A DNA stretch of 64,000 nt from Gammaproteobacteria bacterium (GTDB lineage Bacteria; Pseudomonadota; Gammaproteobacteria; Acidiferrobacterales; Sulfurifustaceae), in contig SCRL01000046.1 in assembly GCA_004298065.1 (NCBI GenBank), positions 52,276 through 116,275 on the forward strand, given 5' to 3'. Below are positions 17,764 through 27,072 of the stretch, in pieces. A model generated the notes under the pieces. That model saw only the letters and a program-made list of their open reading frames with translations, was not told the origin of the DNA and did no database searches. The position numbers were made by a program, and so were the translations under genes. Numbering within the stretch: position 1 is the first letter of the stretch; every line of letters starts with the position of its first letter.

Positions 17764-18480
17764 ATGACTCCCGATTCCCATATCCTGATCACGATTTGCG
17801 CCCGCAAGGGTTCGAAAGGTGTTCATCTCAAGAACATCCGGCCGCTGCATGGCGTCCCGCTCATCGCGCACACCATCCGCCAGGCGCTGGCCTGGCCGCG
17901 GGGATCGAAGGTCGTGGTGTCGACCGACGCCGAGGAGATCGCCCGCATCGCGAACGAGTACGGAGCCGAAACTCCATTTATCCGGCCTGCGCATCTGGCG
18001 ACCGACACCGCCGGAAAACTGCCGGCACTCATTCACGCGCTGGAAGAGTCCGAAAAACACCACAAGAACCGGTTCGACGTCATCCTCGACCTGGACCCGA
18101 CCGCCCCGGTACGAACCCCCGAGGACATCGAGCATGGCTGGGAGACGTTCCAGCGTTCCGGCCGCGCCGTGTGTTTCTCCGCGGTGAAGGCGCGCAAGAA
18201 CCCCTACTTCAACATGGTGGAGCGCGATGCCGACGGTCATGTGCGGCTGGTCAAGACGCCCGACAAGGCCCTTGCCTCGCGCCAGTCGGCGCCGGCGGTA
18301 TGGGACATGAACGCGTCCATTTATTTCTACAAGCGGGAATTCCTGTTGTCGCGGCCGGGCTCGCTGTGGGACGGCGATCCCGAGCTGTTCGAGATGCCGC
18401 CGGAATCGGCGTTCGACATCGACGAGGAGCGGGACTTTGTGATCGCCGAGCTGATGATGAAGCTGCGCGGGCTGGTCTAG
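17764..18480 (+). CDS. CMP-ulosonate (acylneuraminate) cytidylyltransferase
   Basis: 238 residues, on the opposite strand to the main locus. The N-terminal ICARKGSKGVHLKNIRPL is the CTP-binding signature of NeuA/LegF enzymes; VVSTDAEEIA, LDLDPTAPVRTPEDIE and AVWDMNASIYFYKRE follow in family order. It activates a nonulosonic or related acid as the CMP-sugar. Because the neuB/neuC/neuD set at 25-30 kb lacks its own adjacent synthetase, this is a likely partner. It is the first gene of a rightward trio with two GT-C-like membrane proteins, 108 bases before the next gene. Confidence 0.88.
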   Translation: MTPDSHILITICARKGSKGVHLKNIRPLHGVPLIAHTIRQALAWPRGSKVVVSTDAEEIARIANEYGAETPFIRPAHLATDTAGKLPALIHALEESEKHHKNRFDVILDLDPTAPVRTPEDIEHGWETFQRSGRAVCFSAVKARKNPYFNMVERDADGHVRLVKTPDKALASRQSAPAVWDMNASIYFYKREFLLSRPGSLWDGDPELFEMPPESAFDIDEERDFVIAELMMKLRGLV

Positions 18481-18588
18481 CGTGAAAATACCTGCGTCTT
18501 CCTGACCAGGCACCCGGCTCATCCGCCCGACTTCCGGAGCGCTACGCCGAACGTCCGCACTCCAAAAATAAATAATTAACAACCGAAA

Positions 18589-20343
18589 ATGACGCCCGGC
18601 AACAACACGACAGCGGCTTCCGGACTGCTCCAGCGCCTCTCCACCGGGGTTGGCCGTTCACGGCTTGCCACGCTGATAATCGTCATGCTTCTTGCCATTC
18701 TCGCCTATGGACGGATCCGGCTGATCCGGGACGTTGTCTGGGACGACAACGGCTGGCTCCTTTCCGTCTACGCCAGCGGCGACCTGTGGCAATTCCTGAA
18801 TACGGGCTTCGTCGAGGCCCGCCGCATCCCCCTTGGCGTGTTTACCTACGGATTCCTGGGCCTGCACCGGGACACGGCCTATTTCTATCTTGTCTGGGAC
18901 GCCCTCAATCTGCTGACGATCGCGGCTACGCCGCTCCTGCTTTACCTGACGCTGCGTGAACTCTTCCCCGATAAACAACGGCTGGCGCTGCTCGCGACGC
19001 TGGCGTTCATCGTCTTTCCGCTGGACTACACGCTGCCCTATGCCTCGGGCATCAACTATCGCCTCGGCCTGCTCTCCGGCCTGGCGTCCCTGTACCTGAC
19101 GACCGTCTCGGTGGCACCGGAACGTGTGCGACCGGTGCGACTCGGCGCGGCGCTCGCCGCCGCCGCAATCTCCTATTATGTATTTCTGGAAGCGGCTGTC
19201 GCGTTCGAACCGGCGCGGCTGTATCTCATTGCCAGACGCCGTCATGATCCCGCCGCGTCGCGCCGGGTCTGGACCCGTCGTACCCTGACTGTGGCCGCGT
19301 GGTTCGCCCTCGCGTGCGCCCCGCTCATCGTTTACAAGCTTGCGTACAAGACCTACGGAATCTATGCCGGCATCTACGGTTTAGACCCGGCCTTCCTGTT
19401 GCGTTTCTGGGACATCGCCAAGGCCGCGGGCCATTTCGTCTTTTCAGACTGGTTCATCCTGGCGCGCCACTTCGACGCCGCCTCGGGCGCGACTTACCTC
19501 GCAGGCGCGCTTGGCGCGGGCGTCGCGTTCGTGCTTTTGCGCCGCCTCGCAACCGCCAGCCCGTTGCGTGAACCGGAGGAAACACGCCGTGGGCGGGAGA
19601 TGGCGCATTTCCTGGCGCTCGCTCTGCTGCTCGCGCTCCCGCCCGCGTTGCTGTTTCATGCCTTCAACCGGCCGATCTCGTGGGGCATGAACAGCACCCA
19701 CGCCGTGCTCTCGCAGGCCGGTTACGCCATGCTGCTCGGTGCCGTGTTATGTGCCGGCCTGAACCGGGTTCGCCAACTACACCGCCCCTGGCTCACCGCC
19801 GCGATGGCCCTGTGGATAGGCACGGGGATTTTCTTCAGCAATCTCAATACCGACCAGTACCGTAAATCGTGGGTCCAGCAGGACCGTTTCTGGCGCGCGT
19901 TCGTGGAGCGTTTCCCGGCACTGCCGGAGCGCGCCACCTTTTTCTTCGACGTACAGGACGGCGCGCTTTACTCGGATCTCGTTAACTACTATGACTTCGA
20001 GTTCCAGCTGAACCTGCTCTACGCCACGTCCGCCGAGCCCGCGGCATTCCGGCGCTACAAGGCCTATACTGCCGCCGAACTGATGGAACCCCGCGGCAGA
20101 ACCCCGGAAGAACTATTGTCCGCTGATACCATTGAGCGCCTTACCCACCTCGGTCCGGACCGATTACAGCCCGCCGAGTTCATCGTCGTGCGTTACCGGA
20201 ACGGGAAACTGCTCGTGAACCGGGAAATCACGCGCGCCGACCCCGGGGTTTCCTACGGAGCGTGGGCCGACAAATCCGTTCCCATCGCGTCATCGTCACC
20301 GGCAAGCTACCCTCTTCGCGGGAAACTCGAATTTGCATACTGA
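18589..20343 (+). CDS. GT-C-like multi-spanning membrane protein, first of a tandem pair
   Basis: 584 residues. A first membrane segment (about 26-40) is followed by LIRDVVWDDNGWLLS at about 46-60. An acidic Asp-Asp-Asn in the first outer loop is what GT-C glycosyltransferases use for catalysis or metal. Eight or more hydrophobic segments follow, then a soluble C-terminal domain of about 170 residues ending WADK...YPLRGKLEFAY. It clearly resembles the next gene along its whole length. I do not recognise a named family. Transfer of a lipid-linked sugar on the periplasmic side is inferred. An AT-rich stretch before the ATG may hold a promoter; no good RBS is visible. Confidence 0.7.
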   Translation: MTPGNNTTAASGLLQRLSTGVGRSRLATLIIVMLLAILAYGRIRLIRDVVWDDNGWLLSVYASGDLWQFLNTGFVEARRIPLGVFTYGFLGLHRDTAYFYLVWDALNLLTIAATPLLLYLTLRELFPDKQRLALLATLAFIVFPLDYTLPYASGINYRLGLLSGLASLYLTTVSVAPERVRPVRLGAALAAAAISYYVFLEAAVAFEPARLYLIARRRHDPAASRRVWTRRTLTVAAWFALACAPLIVYKLAYKTYGIYAGIYGLDPAFLLRFWDIAKAAGHFVFSDWFILARHFDAASGATYLAGALGAGVAFVLLRRLATASPLREPEETRRGREMAHFLALALLLALPPALLFHAFNRPISWGMNSTHAVLSQAGYAMLLGAVLCAGLNRVRQLHRPWLTAAMALWIGTGIFFSNLNTDQYRKSWVQQDRFWRAFVERFPALPERATFFFDVQDGALYSDLVNYYDFEFQLNLLYATSAEPAAFRRYKAYTAAELMEPRGRTPEELLSADTIERLTHLGPDRLQPAEFIVVRYRNGKLLVNREITRADPGVSYGAWADKSVPIASSSPASYPLRGKLEFAY

Positions 20344-20352
20344 CAATTCTGC

Positions 20353-22074
20353 ATGATGAACCATACACGACGATTCCTGCTGCCTTCAGCCATCGGCCTG
20401 CTGGCCATTCTCAGCTTCTGGAAACTGTGGCTGATCCGGGACGTCATCTGGGATGACAACTGCTGGCTGCTGTCGGCATACGCCACCGAGGGACTGGAGG
20501 CGTTTCTCAACACCGGTTTTTACGAGCTCCGGCGCGCATCGCTGGGGGTGTTTACCTATCTCCTGTTCGGCCTTCATCGGGAGACGGACTATTTCTTTCC
20601 GATTTTGCATGGACTGACTTTCCTCACGCTGATTGGCTCGCCGCTGTTGCTTTATCTTCTTATAAGAACCGTGGCGCCCGACCGGCGCGCGCTGGCGCTT
20701 TTCACCGCCCTCGCCTTCGTCGCCTTCTATCTCGACCACAATCTGGGATATGCCTCGATGACCAACTACCGGCTGGGGCTTATGCTTCAGCTCGCCTCGC
20801 TCGTGTTTACCGCCAGGGCGATACTGGCGGAGACGACCCGCCTGCGCTGGCTGTTGGCCGCGTTTTTCAGCAGCGCCATCGCCTACTACGTTTTCCTCGA
20901 AGCGGCGTTCACCCTGGAAGCGGCCCGGGTAGCGGTCATCGCGCTGGCATTCCGTCATGCCGGCCTTCGCGGGAGCATTCAGGCCAAACAAACGCTCTTC
21001 CGGTGGGCGCCATTCATGGTGCTCTGTCTTCCGCTGATAGCCTCCAAACTGCTCTACAAGCCCTACGGTATTTATGAAGGATCGTACTCGTTCGATCTCC
21101 TGAGACTGCTGAATATAAGCACCAACCTGGCGGAGCTCAGGCATGTGCTGTTCTCGGACTGGCTCAGGTTCTGGAAACTCTGGAGACTCGCCGACACGGG
21201 CTCGTTCATCTCCGGCCTGCTGGCCGCGGCACTGTGCCTCGGACTGCTGCGGCGCCTGAAATTGCCGGAGAAGGAGTATCGCCAAGGTTCGCCGAATCCG
21301 GATTCATCGCCTGCGGCGACCGATTGGCGGGCGTTTTTCCGGATATTGCTGATAGGTTTCGCCGTTCTGCTGCCACCCGCCATGCTGTTTCAGGCCACGG
21401 GGCTCGGCATCACCTTCCTGGGCGCGCAGGACAACGCCCACGCCATCCTGCTGCTCCCCGGCTATGCCCTCCTGCTCGGAAATCTGCTGGCCGCGTTCTT
21501 TACCCTGAAGTCCGGGAAATGGCACGCCAAACTGGCTATAGCCTGCGTTCTGGGTGTGGGCGTGTTCTACAACAACCTCGCCCTCGACCTCTTCAAGGAT
21601 TCTTGGCGGGCGCAGTCGCGGTTCTGGCAGGCGTTCATGCAGAGATTTCCGGCGCTTCCCGAGTCCGCGGATTTCATGATCGATGCCCGGCTTCCAACCT
21701 ATTATCCCGACCTGCGCATCAATTTCGATTTCGAATATCAGCTGAACCTGCTCTACGCCCGCAGCACCGATCCTGCGCGGTTCCGGCGTTATCGCGTTTT
21801 TACGAATGAGGATTTCTATCGTTGGTACCTGATCAAACAGCGCGGTGCGGTGGACATGAAACCGATCGAGCGGACAACCCATCTTGGAAAAGAAACCCTC
21901 GATCCGGTAAAGCTCATCGCGGTCCGTTACGATGGCGTCAGGCTGCTGGTCAACAACGAAATCGTCCTGGATAACCCCAAGATCGAGTACAGGCTCTGGG
22001 CGGACAAAAATCCGCCGCGGTTACTCGACGCATCGGCGTATCCGCTTCGGGGAAGATATCATTGGCCCAATTAG
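20353..22074 (+). CDS. GT-C-like multi-spanning membrane protein, second of a tandem pair
   Basis: 573 residues, nine bases after its paralogue. Shared blocks include LIRDVIWDDNCWLLSAYA, FLNTGFYELRR, LGVFTY, NYRLGL, YYVFLEAAF, VLFSDW, DPARFRRYRVF and a closing WADK...YPLRGRYHW. The Asp-Asp-Asn at 34-36 after the first membrane segment is retained, so both copies look catalytically intact. Divergence is large enough that the duplication is old and the two probably act on different substrates. It ends 50 bases from the convergent wzx stop, where a hairpin may terminate both units. Confidence 0.7.
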   Translation: MMNHTRRFLLPSAIGLLAILSFWKLWLIRDVIWDDNCWLLSAYATEGLEAFLNTGFYELRRASLGVFTYLLFGLHRETDYFFPILHGLTFLTLIGSPLLLYLLIRTVAPDRRALALFTALAFVAFYLDHNLGYASMTNYRLGLMLQLASLVFTARAILAETTRLRWLLAAFFSSAIAYYVFLEAAFTLEAARVAVIALAFRHAGLRGSIQAKQTLFRWAPFMVLCLPLIASKLLYKPYGIYEGSYSFDLLRLLNISTNLAELRHVLFSDWLRFWKLWRLADTGSFISGLLAAALCLGLLRRLKLPEKEYRQGSPNPDSSPAATDWRAFFRILLIGFAVLLPPAMLFQATGLGITFLGAQDNAHAILLLPGYALLLGNLLAAFFTLKSGKWHAKLAIACVLGVGVFYNNLALDLFKDSWRAQSRFWQAFMQRFPALPESADFMIDARLPTYYPDLRINFDFEYQLNLLYARSTDPARFRRYRVFTNEDFYRWYLIKQRGAVDMKPIERTTHLGKETLDPVKLIAVRYDGVRLLVNNEIVLDNPKIEYRLWADKNPPRLLDASAYPLRGRYHWPN

Positions 22075-22096
22075 ATCAGGATACGGCGACGTGTAC

Positions 22097-22124
22097 GATT
22101 GAGCGCAGCGATCGCACAATCCTT
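22097..22124. terminator. candidate terminator between convergent genes
   Basis: A 9-base stem with one mismatch (22097-22105 pairing with 22113-22121) and a 7-base loop fills the 50-base space between a rightward stop at 22074 and the leftward stop at 22125. A pyrimidine-rich stretch (CTTCTATATTTT) follows on the plus strand. The T-run is weak, so termination may be partial. Confidence 0.5.
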
Positions 22125-23600
22125 CTATATTTTCGCCTTCAGCGATCGCAATACGTTCCCCGCCAGGGCCAAGGCGGGCTTGCGGTCCAGCACAAACCAG
22201 ACCAGCGCGACGCCGCATATCAGCACCATCAGCGTTTTAAGAAGAACGTCGAACAACAAATAGCCGGAGTCGACGGCACTTCCGGCAAAATAGGCGCCCC
22301 CCACGATCACCGCGAGGAGCAAAAGCCGCCGGCCGTGGACCGGACGGGGATAGACGCGATGGGACAAAACGATCAGCAGCCCCACGCGCACCGTTGTGCC
22401 GGCGATCAGGGCGCCAATGACGGCCCAAATGCCGTAACGCGGCACCAGCAGCCACATCAAACCGACGCTCGTTGCGAGGCCGGCGAGCTGGATGAACGGT
22501 GTCGGGCCCATGCGCTTCGCCAAGTCGAGACCGCGCCCCATGGCGTTCCCGACGACAAACAGGAAATAAAACAACACAAAGGCGGGCACATACTCGTAGA
22601 GGTCGAAGTATTTTTCGTCGCCGAACCAGACGATCAGGTCCTTCGTCAGCAAGGCGATGCCGAGCGCGGGTAACGACAGCGCGGCGATGTAATAGAGCGG
22701 AAACCGGGAGAGCACCACGGGTCCGTCCGCGCGTTCGGCGCTGATGCGGTACAAGAACGGAAACCATGAATTTTTCATGACCTGGTTGAACATGTTGAAG
22801 CCGAGCCCGAACTGGTTAGCGAGCGTGTAGTGGCCGATCTGCTGCAACCCGACGTACTTGTCCAGAAAATATCGATCGACGACGGAATTCAGCCCGTCCA
22901 GCAGACTTGTGGGAATGATCGGAAAGGCGTACCGGAACGGTTCCCGCAGATGCATCGCGGTTACCGGGAAGCGCATTTCACGCAACATGGATAGCGCGAA
23001 AATGACGCCCCACAACGACGCGTTGACCAGCAGCCCGGTCAGGTAGCCTTCCGCGCCCCAATCGAGAACGAACACGAAGTAGAGCGTAATGGCCGTCTGG
23101 GTGAGAAACTGTCCGGCGACGATCAGGGTGTAGGGTTTCAGCCGTTCGCGCACGCGCAGCAGAACCAGCGGGATCATCGAGATGTTCGTGGCGAACGCGG
23201 TCCACACCGCGATGCGCAGGTACGGCTCGAAGGGAACCTGGCTGTATATCTGCCCGAACAACGAGGCACCGACGGCATCGAGCAGGACACAAAGCACGAA
23301 ACTGGCGAACAGGGTGAAACTCCACAACGCCGCGAGGTACCGCGGCCGCTCGCCTTCCTTCCATTCGTAATAGAACCGCTGGACCGCGTCGTACAGCCCC
23401 ATGCCCAGCACGGGTCCGAGAAAAACGGTTATCGCCTGTGACAAGCCGATGATGCCGTAATCCGTCGGGCTGAGCTTGAGCCAATAGATCGGCAGCAACA
23501 GGATGCCACCGGCGCGGACGAGAACGATGCCAACACCATAAATGAAGGCGTTGCCATACAGCCGCCCCAACAACTGGCGTTTGTTCAGTTTTGAGTACAT
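22125..23600 (-). CDS. wzx: oligosaccharide flippase (Wzx, MOP superfamily)
   Basis: 491 residues with about twelve to fourteen membrane segments and the layout of polysaccharide-exporter MOP proteins. IYGVGIVLVRAGGILLLPIYW and GLSQAITVFLGPVLGMGLYDAVQRFYYEW resemble the first helices of Wzx; YILGLAKRMG-like and paired GLMWLLVPRYGIWAVIGA segments follow. It would move a lipid-linked repeat unit across the inner membrane. It closes the leftward run from the neuB region and is convergent with the GT-C pair. Its coexistence with Wzm/Wzt means the locus encodes two export systems. Confidence 0.9.
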   Translation of the reverse strand: MYSKLNKRQLLGRLYGNAFIYGVGIVLVRAGGILLLPIYWLKLSPTDYGIIGLSQAITVFLGPVLGMGLYDAVQRFYYEWKEGERPRYLAALWSFTLFASFVLCVLLDAVGASLFGQIYSQVPFEPYLRIAVWTAFATNISMIPLVLLRVRERLKPYTLIVAGQFLTQTAITLYFVFVLDWGAEGYLTGLLVNASLWGVIFALSMLREMRFPVTAMHLREPFRYAFPIIPTSLLDGLNSVVDRYFLDKYVGLQQIGHYTLANQFGLGFNMFNQVMKNSWFPFLYRISAERADGPVVLSRFPLYYIAALSLPALGIALLTKDLIVWFGDEKYFDLYEYVPAFVLFYFLFVVGNAMGRGLDLAKRMGPTPFIQLAGLATSVGLMWLLVPRYGIWAVIGALIAGTTVRVGLLIVLSHRVYPRPVHGRRLLLLAVIVGGAYFAGSAVDSGYLLFDVLLKTLMVLICGVALVWFVLDRKPALALAGNVLRSLKAKI

Positions 23601-23618
23601 CGAAGCGGCTGTTGCCGG

Positions 23619-24437
23619 CTACCAGACGCTCAGGCCGCCGTCGACCACGATGTTCTGTCCCGTCATGTAGGCCGAGGCGTCGGACGCAAGATAGACCAGG
23701 GTTCCGGCCATCTCGTCGCCTTTCGCCATGCGCGCCATCGGCACGCGCGCCGCGTAGTTCTTCTGGAAAATCTCATTCTGCCCGCTTTCGACACCGCCCG
23801 GGGTAAGCGTGTTGACGCGGATGCCCTTGTCGGCCCAATAGGTGGCGAGATAGCGCGTGAGGCCGATTACGGCGGCCTTGGACGCTGCATAGACGGCGGG
23901 CGTGTTGATTTCGCGCCCGAGATAGTGCGAACCGCGATAGATGCGCTGATCCGGCGCCACGACACCATATATAGAAGCGGTCTGGATGATGCTCCCGCCC
24001 TTGCCCTGGCGCACCATCTGCCGCCCCACGGCCTGCGCCACCAGGAACATGCCGTCGAGATTGACGCCCATGACCTTGCGCCATTCGGACAGCGAATACT
24101 CCTCGAACGGGGCGAAAAAGGCGCCGAGATCATCGGATTTGCTCGCGGCGTTGTTGTGCAGGATGTGGATATCGCCGAAGCGCTCCACCACCGTGCGCAC
24201 CATGCGGCTGACGTCGTCCGCCGAGGCCACGTTGCACTGCGCCCCGATGGCGCCCACCCCATGCACCTGGGCTAGTTCCAGGGCGAGCGCTTCGGCGGAG
24301 CCGGCATCGAGGTCGACAACCGTCACATTGGCGCCGAACTCGGCCAGCGCATGGCAGAAACGGCGGCCAAGGATGCCAGTACCGCCGGTGACGATGGCGG
24401 TCTTGCCTTTCAGGCTGTAGGGAAAAACGTTATCCAT
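23619..24437 (-). CDS. short-chain dehydrogenase/reductase (PtmA-like)
   Basis: 272 residues, classical SDR. TGGTGILGRRF carries the cofactor glycines, HNNAASK the NNA motif, TASIYG the serine, and YAASKAAVIGL the Tyr-x3-Lys. The end, DASAYMTGQNIVVDGG, is typical. It sits next to a PtmE-like nucleotidyltransferase and a neuB set. In Campylobacter, PtmA and PtmE work together in making the GDP-sugar precursor of legionaminic acid, so an analogous oxidoreductase role is likely. It resembles the SDR at 48057, sharing the RYLATYWADK stretch. Confidence 0.82.
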   Translation of the reverse strand: MDNVFPYSLKGKTAIVTGGTGILGRRFCHALAEFGANVTVVDLDAGSAEALALELAQVHGVGAIGAQCNVASADDVSRMVRTVVERFGDIHILHNNAASKSDDLGAFFAPFEEYSLSEWRKVMGVNLDGMFLVAQAVGRQMVRQGKGGSIIQTASIYGVVAPDQRIYRGSHYLGREINTPAVYAASKAAVIGLTRYLATYWADKGIRVNTLTPGGVESGQNEIFQKNYAARVPMARMAKGDEMAGTLVYLASDASAYMTGQNIVVDGGLSVW

Positions 24438-24458
24438 GACTGAAATGTCGGTTCCGGC

Positions 24459-25388
24459 TCAGACCGTGCGTGCGTTCCCGTTGGAAACCCATGCGCGGCG
24501 GATATTCGCCTGCTCGATCGCCTCGACCAGGCGCAGGACTCCTATCCCCTCCTCCGCGGTGCTGAGCGAGCGCGTGTCGCCCCCCAGGATCGCCTGGTGC
24601 TGCAGCAGGTACGTCTGGTCGCGGTCGCATTCGACGCGCTGCGTCATACCGTCGACCTCGACGGTTCCGGTAACCAGGTCCGCCCGAAGGGTGCGCGCAT
24701 CGGTATTGATCACGATCCGTCGCTGGCCGATGCGGTCAAGATAATTCATGTTGACCGTCACCACGGGGCAGCGCGTCATCGTCATGGTCACGGAAAACAC
24801 GTCGTCTGAATCGATTTCGAGCGTACTGTAATGACCGCCGACGGCCGTCACCGCGCTCCAGTCGCCGAACAACCACAGGAGATAATCGAGCTCATGGCTC
24901 AGGTCGCGCAGCACCCCGCCACCCTCGGCGCGGTGCGCCGAATAGGACGCGCGGTAATCCGTCCCCGGGCGCCAGGAAGGCAGGTACTGGCCGACATAGG
25001 CGTGCGCCGACACCGGCCGCTCACCCGCCAGACGGTCGCGCAGCAACTGAAGCGCGGGATGAAACCGCAGGTTGTAGGCGACATACACATTGCGGCCGAT
25101 TCCGTCCGGCAGTTTGTCGGGCATGTCGAACAGCGGTTTTTCCACCAGGACCGGGCCGTTAAAACCTCCGGCCTGCAGCTCGTGCAGCGTCGCGGCATGT
25201 TCCGAGGTGCGGTTGGCGATGACGACGTAATCGGGCTTTTCCTGTGTCAGCGCCGCCGTCAGCGTCGGATACCGCGGCGCATGGTCAATCTCGCGCCGGC
25301 TCACGACCGACACGGCGCATTTCAGATCGCGCAGCAGGCGCGCGTGGCGCGCACCGATCGAGCCGTATCCCACCACCAGCGCCCTCAA
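24459..25388 (-). CDS. Gfo/Idh/MocA-family oxidoreductase
   Basis: 309 residues. The N-terminal Rossmann part is RALVVGYGSIGARHARLL; the EKPL motif (LVEKPLFDMP) is present near residue 85, and GGGVLRDLSHELDYLLWLFG matches the family's substrate-side G-G-L-D-x-H segment with a variant D-L-S-H. It would oxidise or reduce a ring hydroxyl of a free or nucleotide sugar with NAD(P). It overlaps the PtmE-like gene by four bases, so it likely belongs to the same precursor pathway. Substrate unknown. Confidence 0.85.
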   Translation of the reverse strand: MRALVVGYGSIGARHARLLRDLKCAVSVVSRREIDHAPRYPTLTAALTQEKPDYVVIANRTSEHAATLHELQAGGFNGPVLVEKPLFDMPDKLPDGIGRNVYVAYNLRFHPALQLLRDRLAGERPVSAHAYVGQYLPSWRPGTDYRASYSAHRAEGGGVLRDLSHELDYLLWLFGDWSAVTAVGGHYSTLEIDSDDVFSVTMTMTRCPVVTVNMNYLDRIGQRRIVINTDARTLRADLVTGTVEVDGMTQRVECDRDQTYLLQHQAILGGDTRSLSTAEEGIGVLRLVEAIEQANIRRAWVSNGNARTV

Positions 25389-26434
25389 CCGAAGACCTCC
25401 GGGAAATCGCCATTGGCGCGCGCAAAATCCTCCATATGGCCGATGTCGAGCCAGTACTCGCGAATCGGGAACACCGCCGTCTCCTGCTTCCGGCCGATAA
25501 GGTTCGTGAACAGCTCCGGCATGTCGAAATAGGTCGCGGGCGGAATCAGCTCCAGCGCATCGGGCTCGAGCACGTAGATGCCGGCGTTCACGAAAAACCG
25601 CTGCACCGGTTTTTCGTCGATGCCGAGGATCCGGTGATGGTCTATGCGCACGACGCCGTAGGGCACCTGGAAATCGTATTCACGCACGCACATGGTGGCG
25701 CGGGCGCGATGCTCCGCATGGAAGTCCAGCAGGTGCTGGAAATTCACCTTGGTGAGCAGGTCGCCGTTCATGACGATCAGCGGCAACGCGGGTCGCTCGG
25801 GCAACAACGACAACGCGCCGGCCGTGCCCAGGCGCTGGTCCTCGTGCACGTAGCGGATCTCGCTGCCCCAGCGGGAGCCGTCGCCGAAATGCTCTTTCAC
25901 CATCTCCGCCCTGTAATTGACCGAGATGTAGAACCGGCGGAAGCCGTACTCGAGGAAATTCTCGAGAATGATTTCAAGCAAGGGCTTGCTGCCCACCTTC
26001 AGCAGGGGCTTGGGACACTCGTCGGTCAGCGGGCGCAGGCGGCTGCCGAGGCCGCCCGCCATGAGCACGACCCAGTTGTCGCGGTGCCGCGATTGCAGCA
26101 ACTCGTCCAGAATCTCGACGGTGACCAGGCGCCCCTGCCCGTCCACCACCGGGATCTGGTGTAGCCGGGTCTGCTTCATTCTCTCCAGAATGACGTCGCG
26201 GCCCTCGTCCGCGCGCGCGGTAATCGGCCTGGGGTTCATTACCCGGGTTACGGCCTCCTCGAGCGAAATGCCGCGGAGAATGCCGCGCCGGATGTCGCCG
26301 TCGGTGACGGTGCCGAGCAGCCGGTTATCGCCATCGACCACCAGGGCGATGCGGATGGCGCCCTCGTCGATCGTGCGGATAACATCGCGAATGCTGCGAT
26401 CGGGCGCGATGCGCGCCTTCTGCCAGCGGGTCAT
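25385..26434 (-). CDS. CBS-domain sugar nucleotidyltransferase (PtmE-like, probable GlcN-1-P guanylyltransferase)
   Basis: 349 residues in two parts: a tandem CBS pair (residues 1-115; VDGDNRLLGTVTDGDIRRG and QIPVVDGQGRLV) and a nucleotidyltransferase (about 120-349; VLMAGGLGSRLRPLTDECPKPLLKVG). This architecture is that of Campylobacter PtmE, which makes the GDP-glucosamine used for legionaminic acid. Neighbouring neuB, neuC and neuD support the same use here. Overlaps both neighbours by ATGA junctions. CBS domains suggest control by an adenine nucleotide, which is known for such domains generally, not shown here. Confidence 0.85.
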   Translation of the reverse strand: MTRWQKARIAPDRSIRDVIRTIDEGAIRIALVVDGDNRLLGTVTDGDIRRGILRGISLEEAVTRVMNPRPITARADEGRDVILERMKQTRLHQIPVVDGQGRLVTVEILDELLQSRHRDNWVVLMAGGLGSRLRPLTDECPKPLLKVGSKPLLEIILENFLEYGFRRFYISVNYRAEMVKEHFGDGSRWGSEIRYVHEDQRLGTAGALSLLPERPALPLIVMNGDLLTKVNFQHLLDFHAEHRARATMCVREYDFQVPYGVVRIDHHRILGIDEKPVQRFFVNAGIYVLEPDALELIPPATYFDMPELFTNLIGRKQETAVFPIREYWLDIGHMEDFARANGDFPEVFG

Positions 26435-27072
26435 GGCTCGATCCTTCTCGCCGGCACGCCGGCGGCGCGCGTACCGGCGGGAATATCCGCCAGCACGGCG
26501 GCGCCCGCGCCGATGACGCAGTTCTCACCGATGGCGACGCCCTGGATCACGCAGGCGCCGGTACCGACGTGCGTGCCGGCGCCGACGCGCACGTTTCCCG
26601 AAAGGACCGCGCCCGGCGCCAGATGAACGTGCGCGCCGACCGTGCAATCGTGATCCACGCTCGCCGCCGTATTGATAATGGTGTTCATGCCGATGCGGCT
26701 GCCGGGCTGGATAACCGCGCCCGCCATGACCTGCGCACCCTCTTCCAGCACCACATCGGCGGCGATGACGGCGGAAGGATGGGCAACACCCTGAAACACG
26801 TAGCCACGCCGCCTGAAGTCATCGAAAAGCCGGCGTCGCGCGTGCGGCTGGCGAGTCGAGCCGACGCCGTTCACGAGCCGTACGCGCGCGGGATCATGTT
26901 GCAGCACGGCATCGTCGCCGCCGATGACGCGACAGCCGGCGTGGCCGGCGCCGTGCCTGCCGGCATTCGCGTCCGCGATGCCGAGGATCTCGTGGCCGCG
27001 CAGGCGCAGCACGTCGATCAGCACTTTCGCGTGCCCACCGGCGCCCAGTACGATTACCGGATGTGGTTTCAC
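26431..27072 (-). CDS. NeuD-type sugar O/N-acyltransferase (hexapeptide repeat)
   Basis: 213 residues from a GTG at 27072 that overlaps the neuB stop (GTGA). An N-terminal Rossmann-like portion (VIVLGAGGHAKVLIDVLRLRG) is followed by left-handed beta-helix hexapeptide repeats (about 95-200), with the catalytic-type histidine in AASVDHDCTVGAHVHLAPGA. NeuD/PglD proteins acetylate amino-sugars or sialic acids using acetyl-CoA. In a legionaminate route it could be the LegH N-acetyltransferase or an O-acetylase. Position between neuB and PtmE-like genes supports a ulosonate role. Confidence 0.88.
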   Translation of the reverse strand: MKPHPVIVLGAGGHAKVLIDVLRLRGHEILGIADANAGRHGAGHAGCRVIGGDDAVLQHDPARVRLVNGVGSTRQPHARRRLFDDFRRRGYVFQGVAHPSAVIAADVVLEEGAQVMAGAVIQPGSRIGMNTIINTAASVDHDCTVGAHVHLAPGAVLSGNVRVGAGTHVGTGACVIQGVAIGENCVIGAGAAVLADIPAGTRAAGVPARRIEP

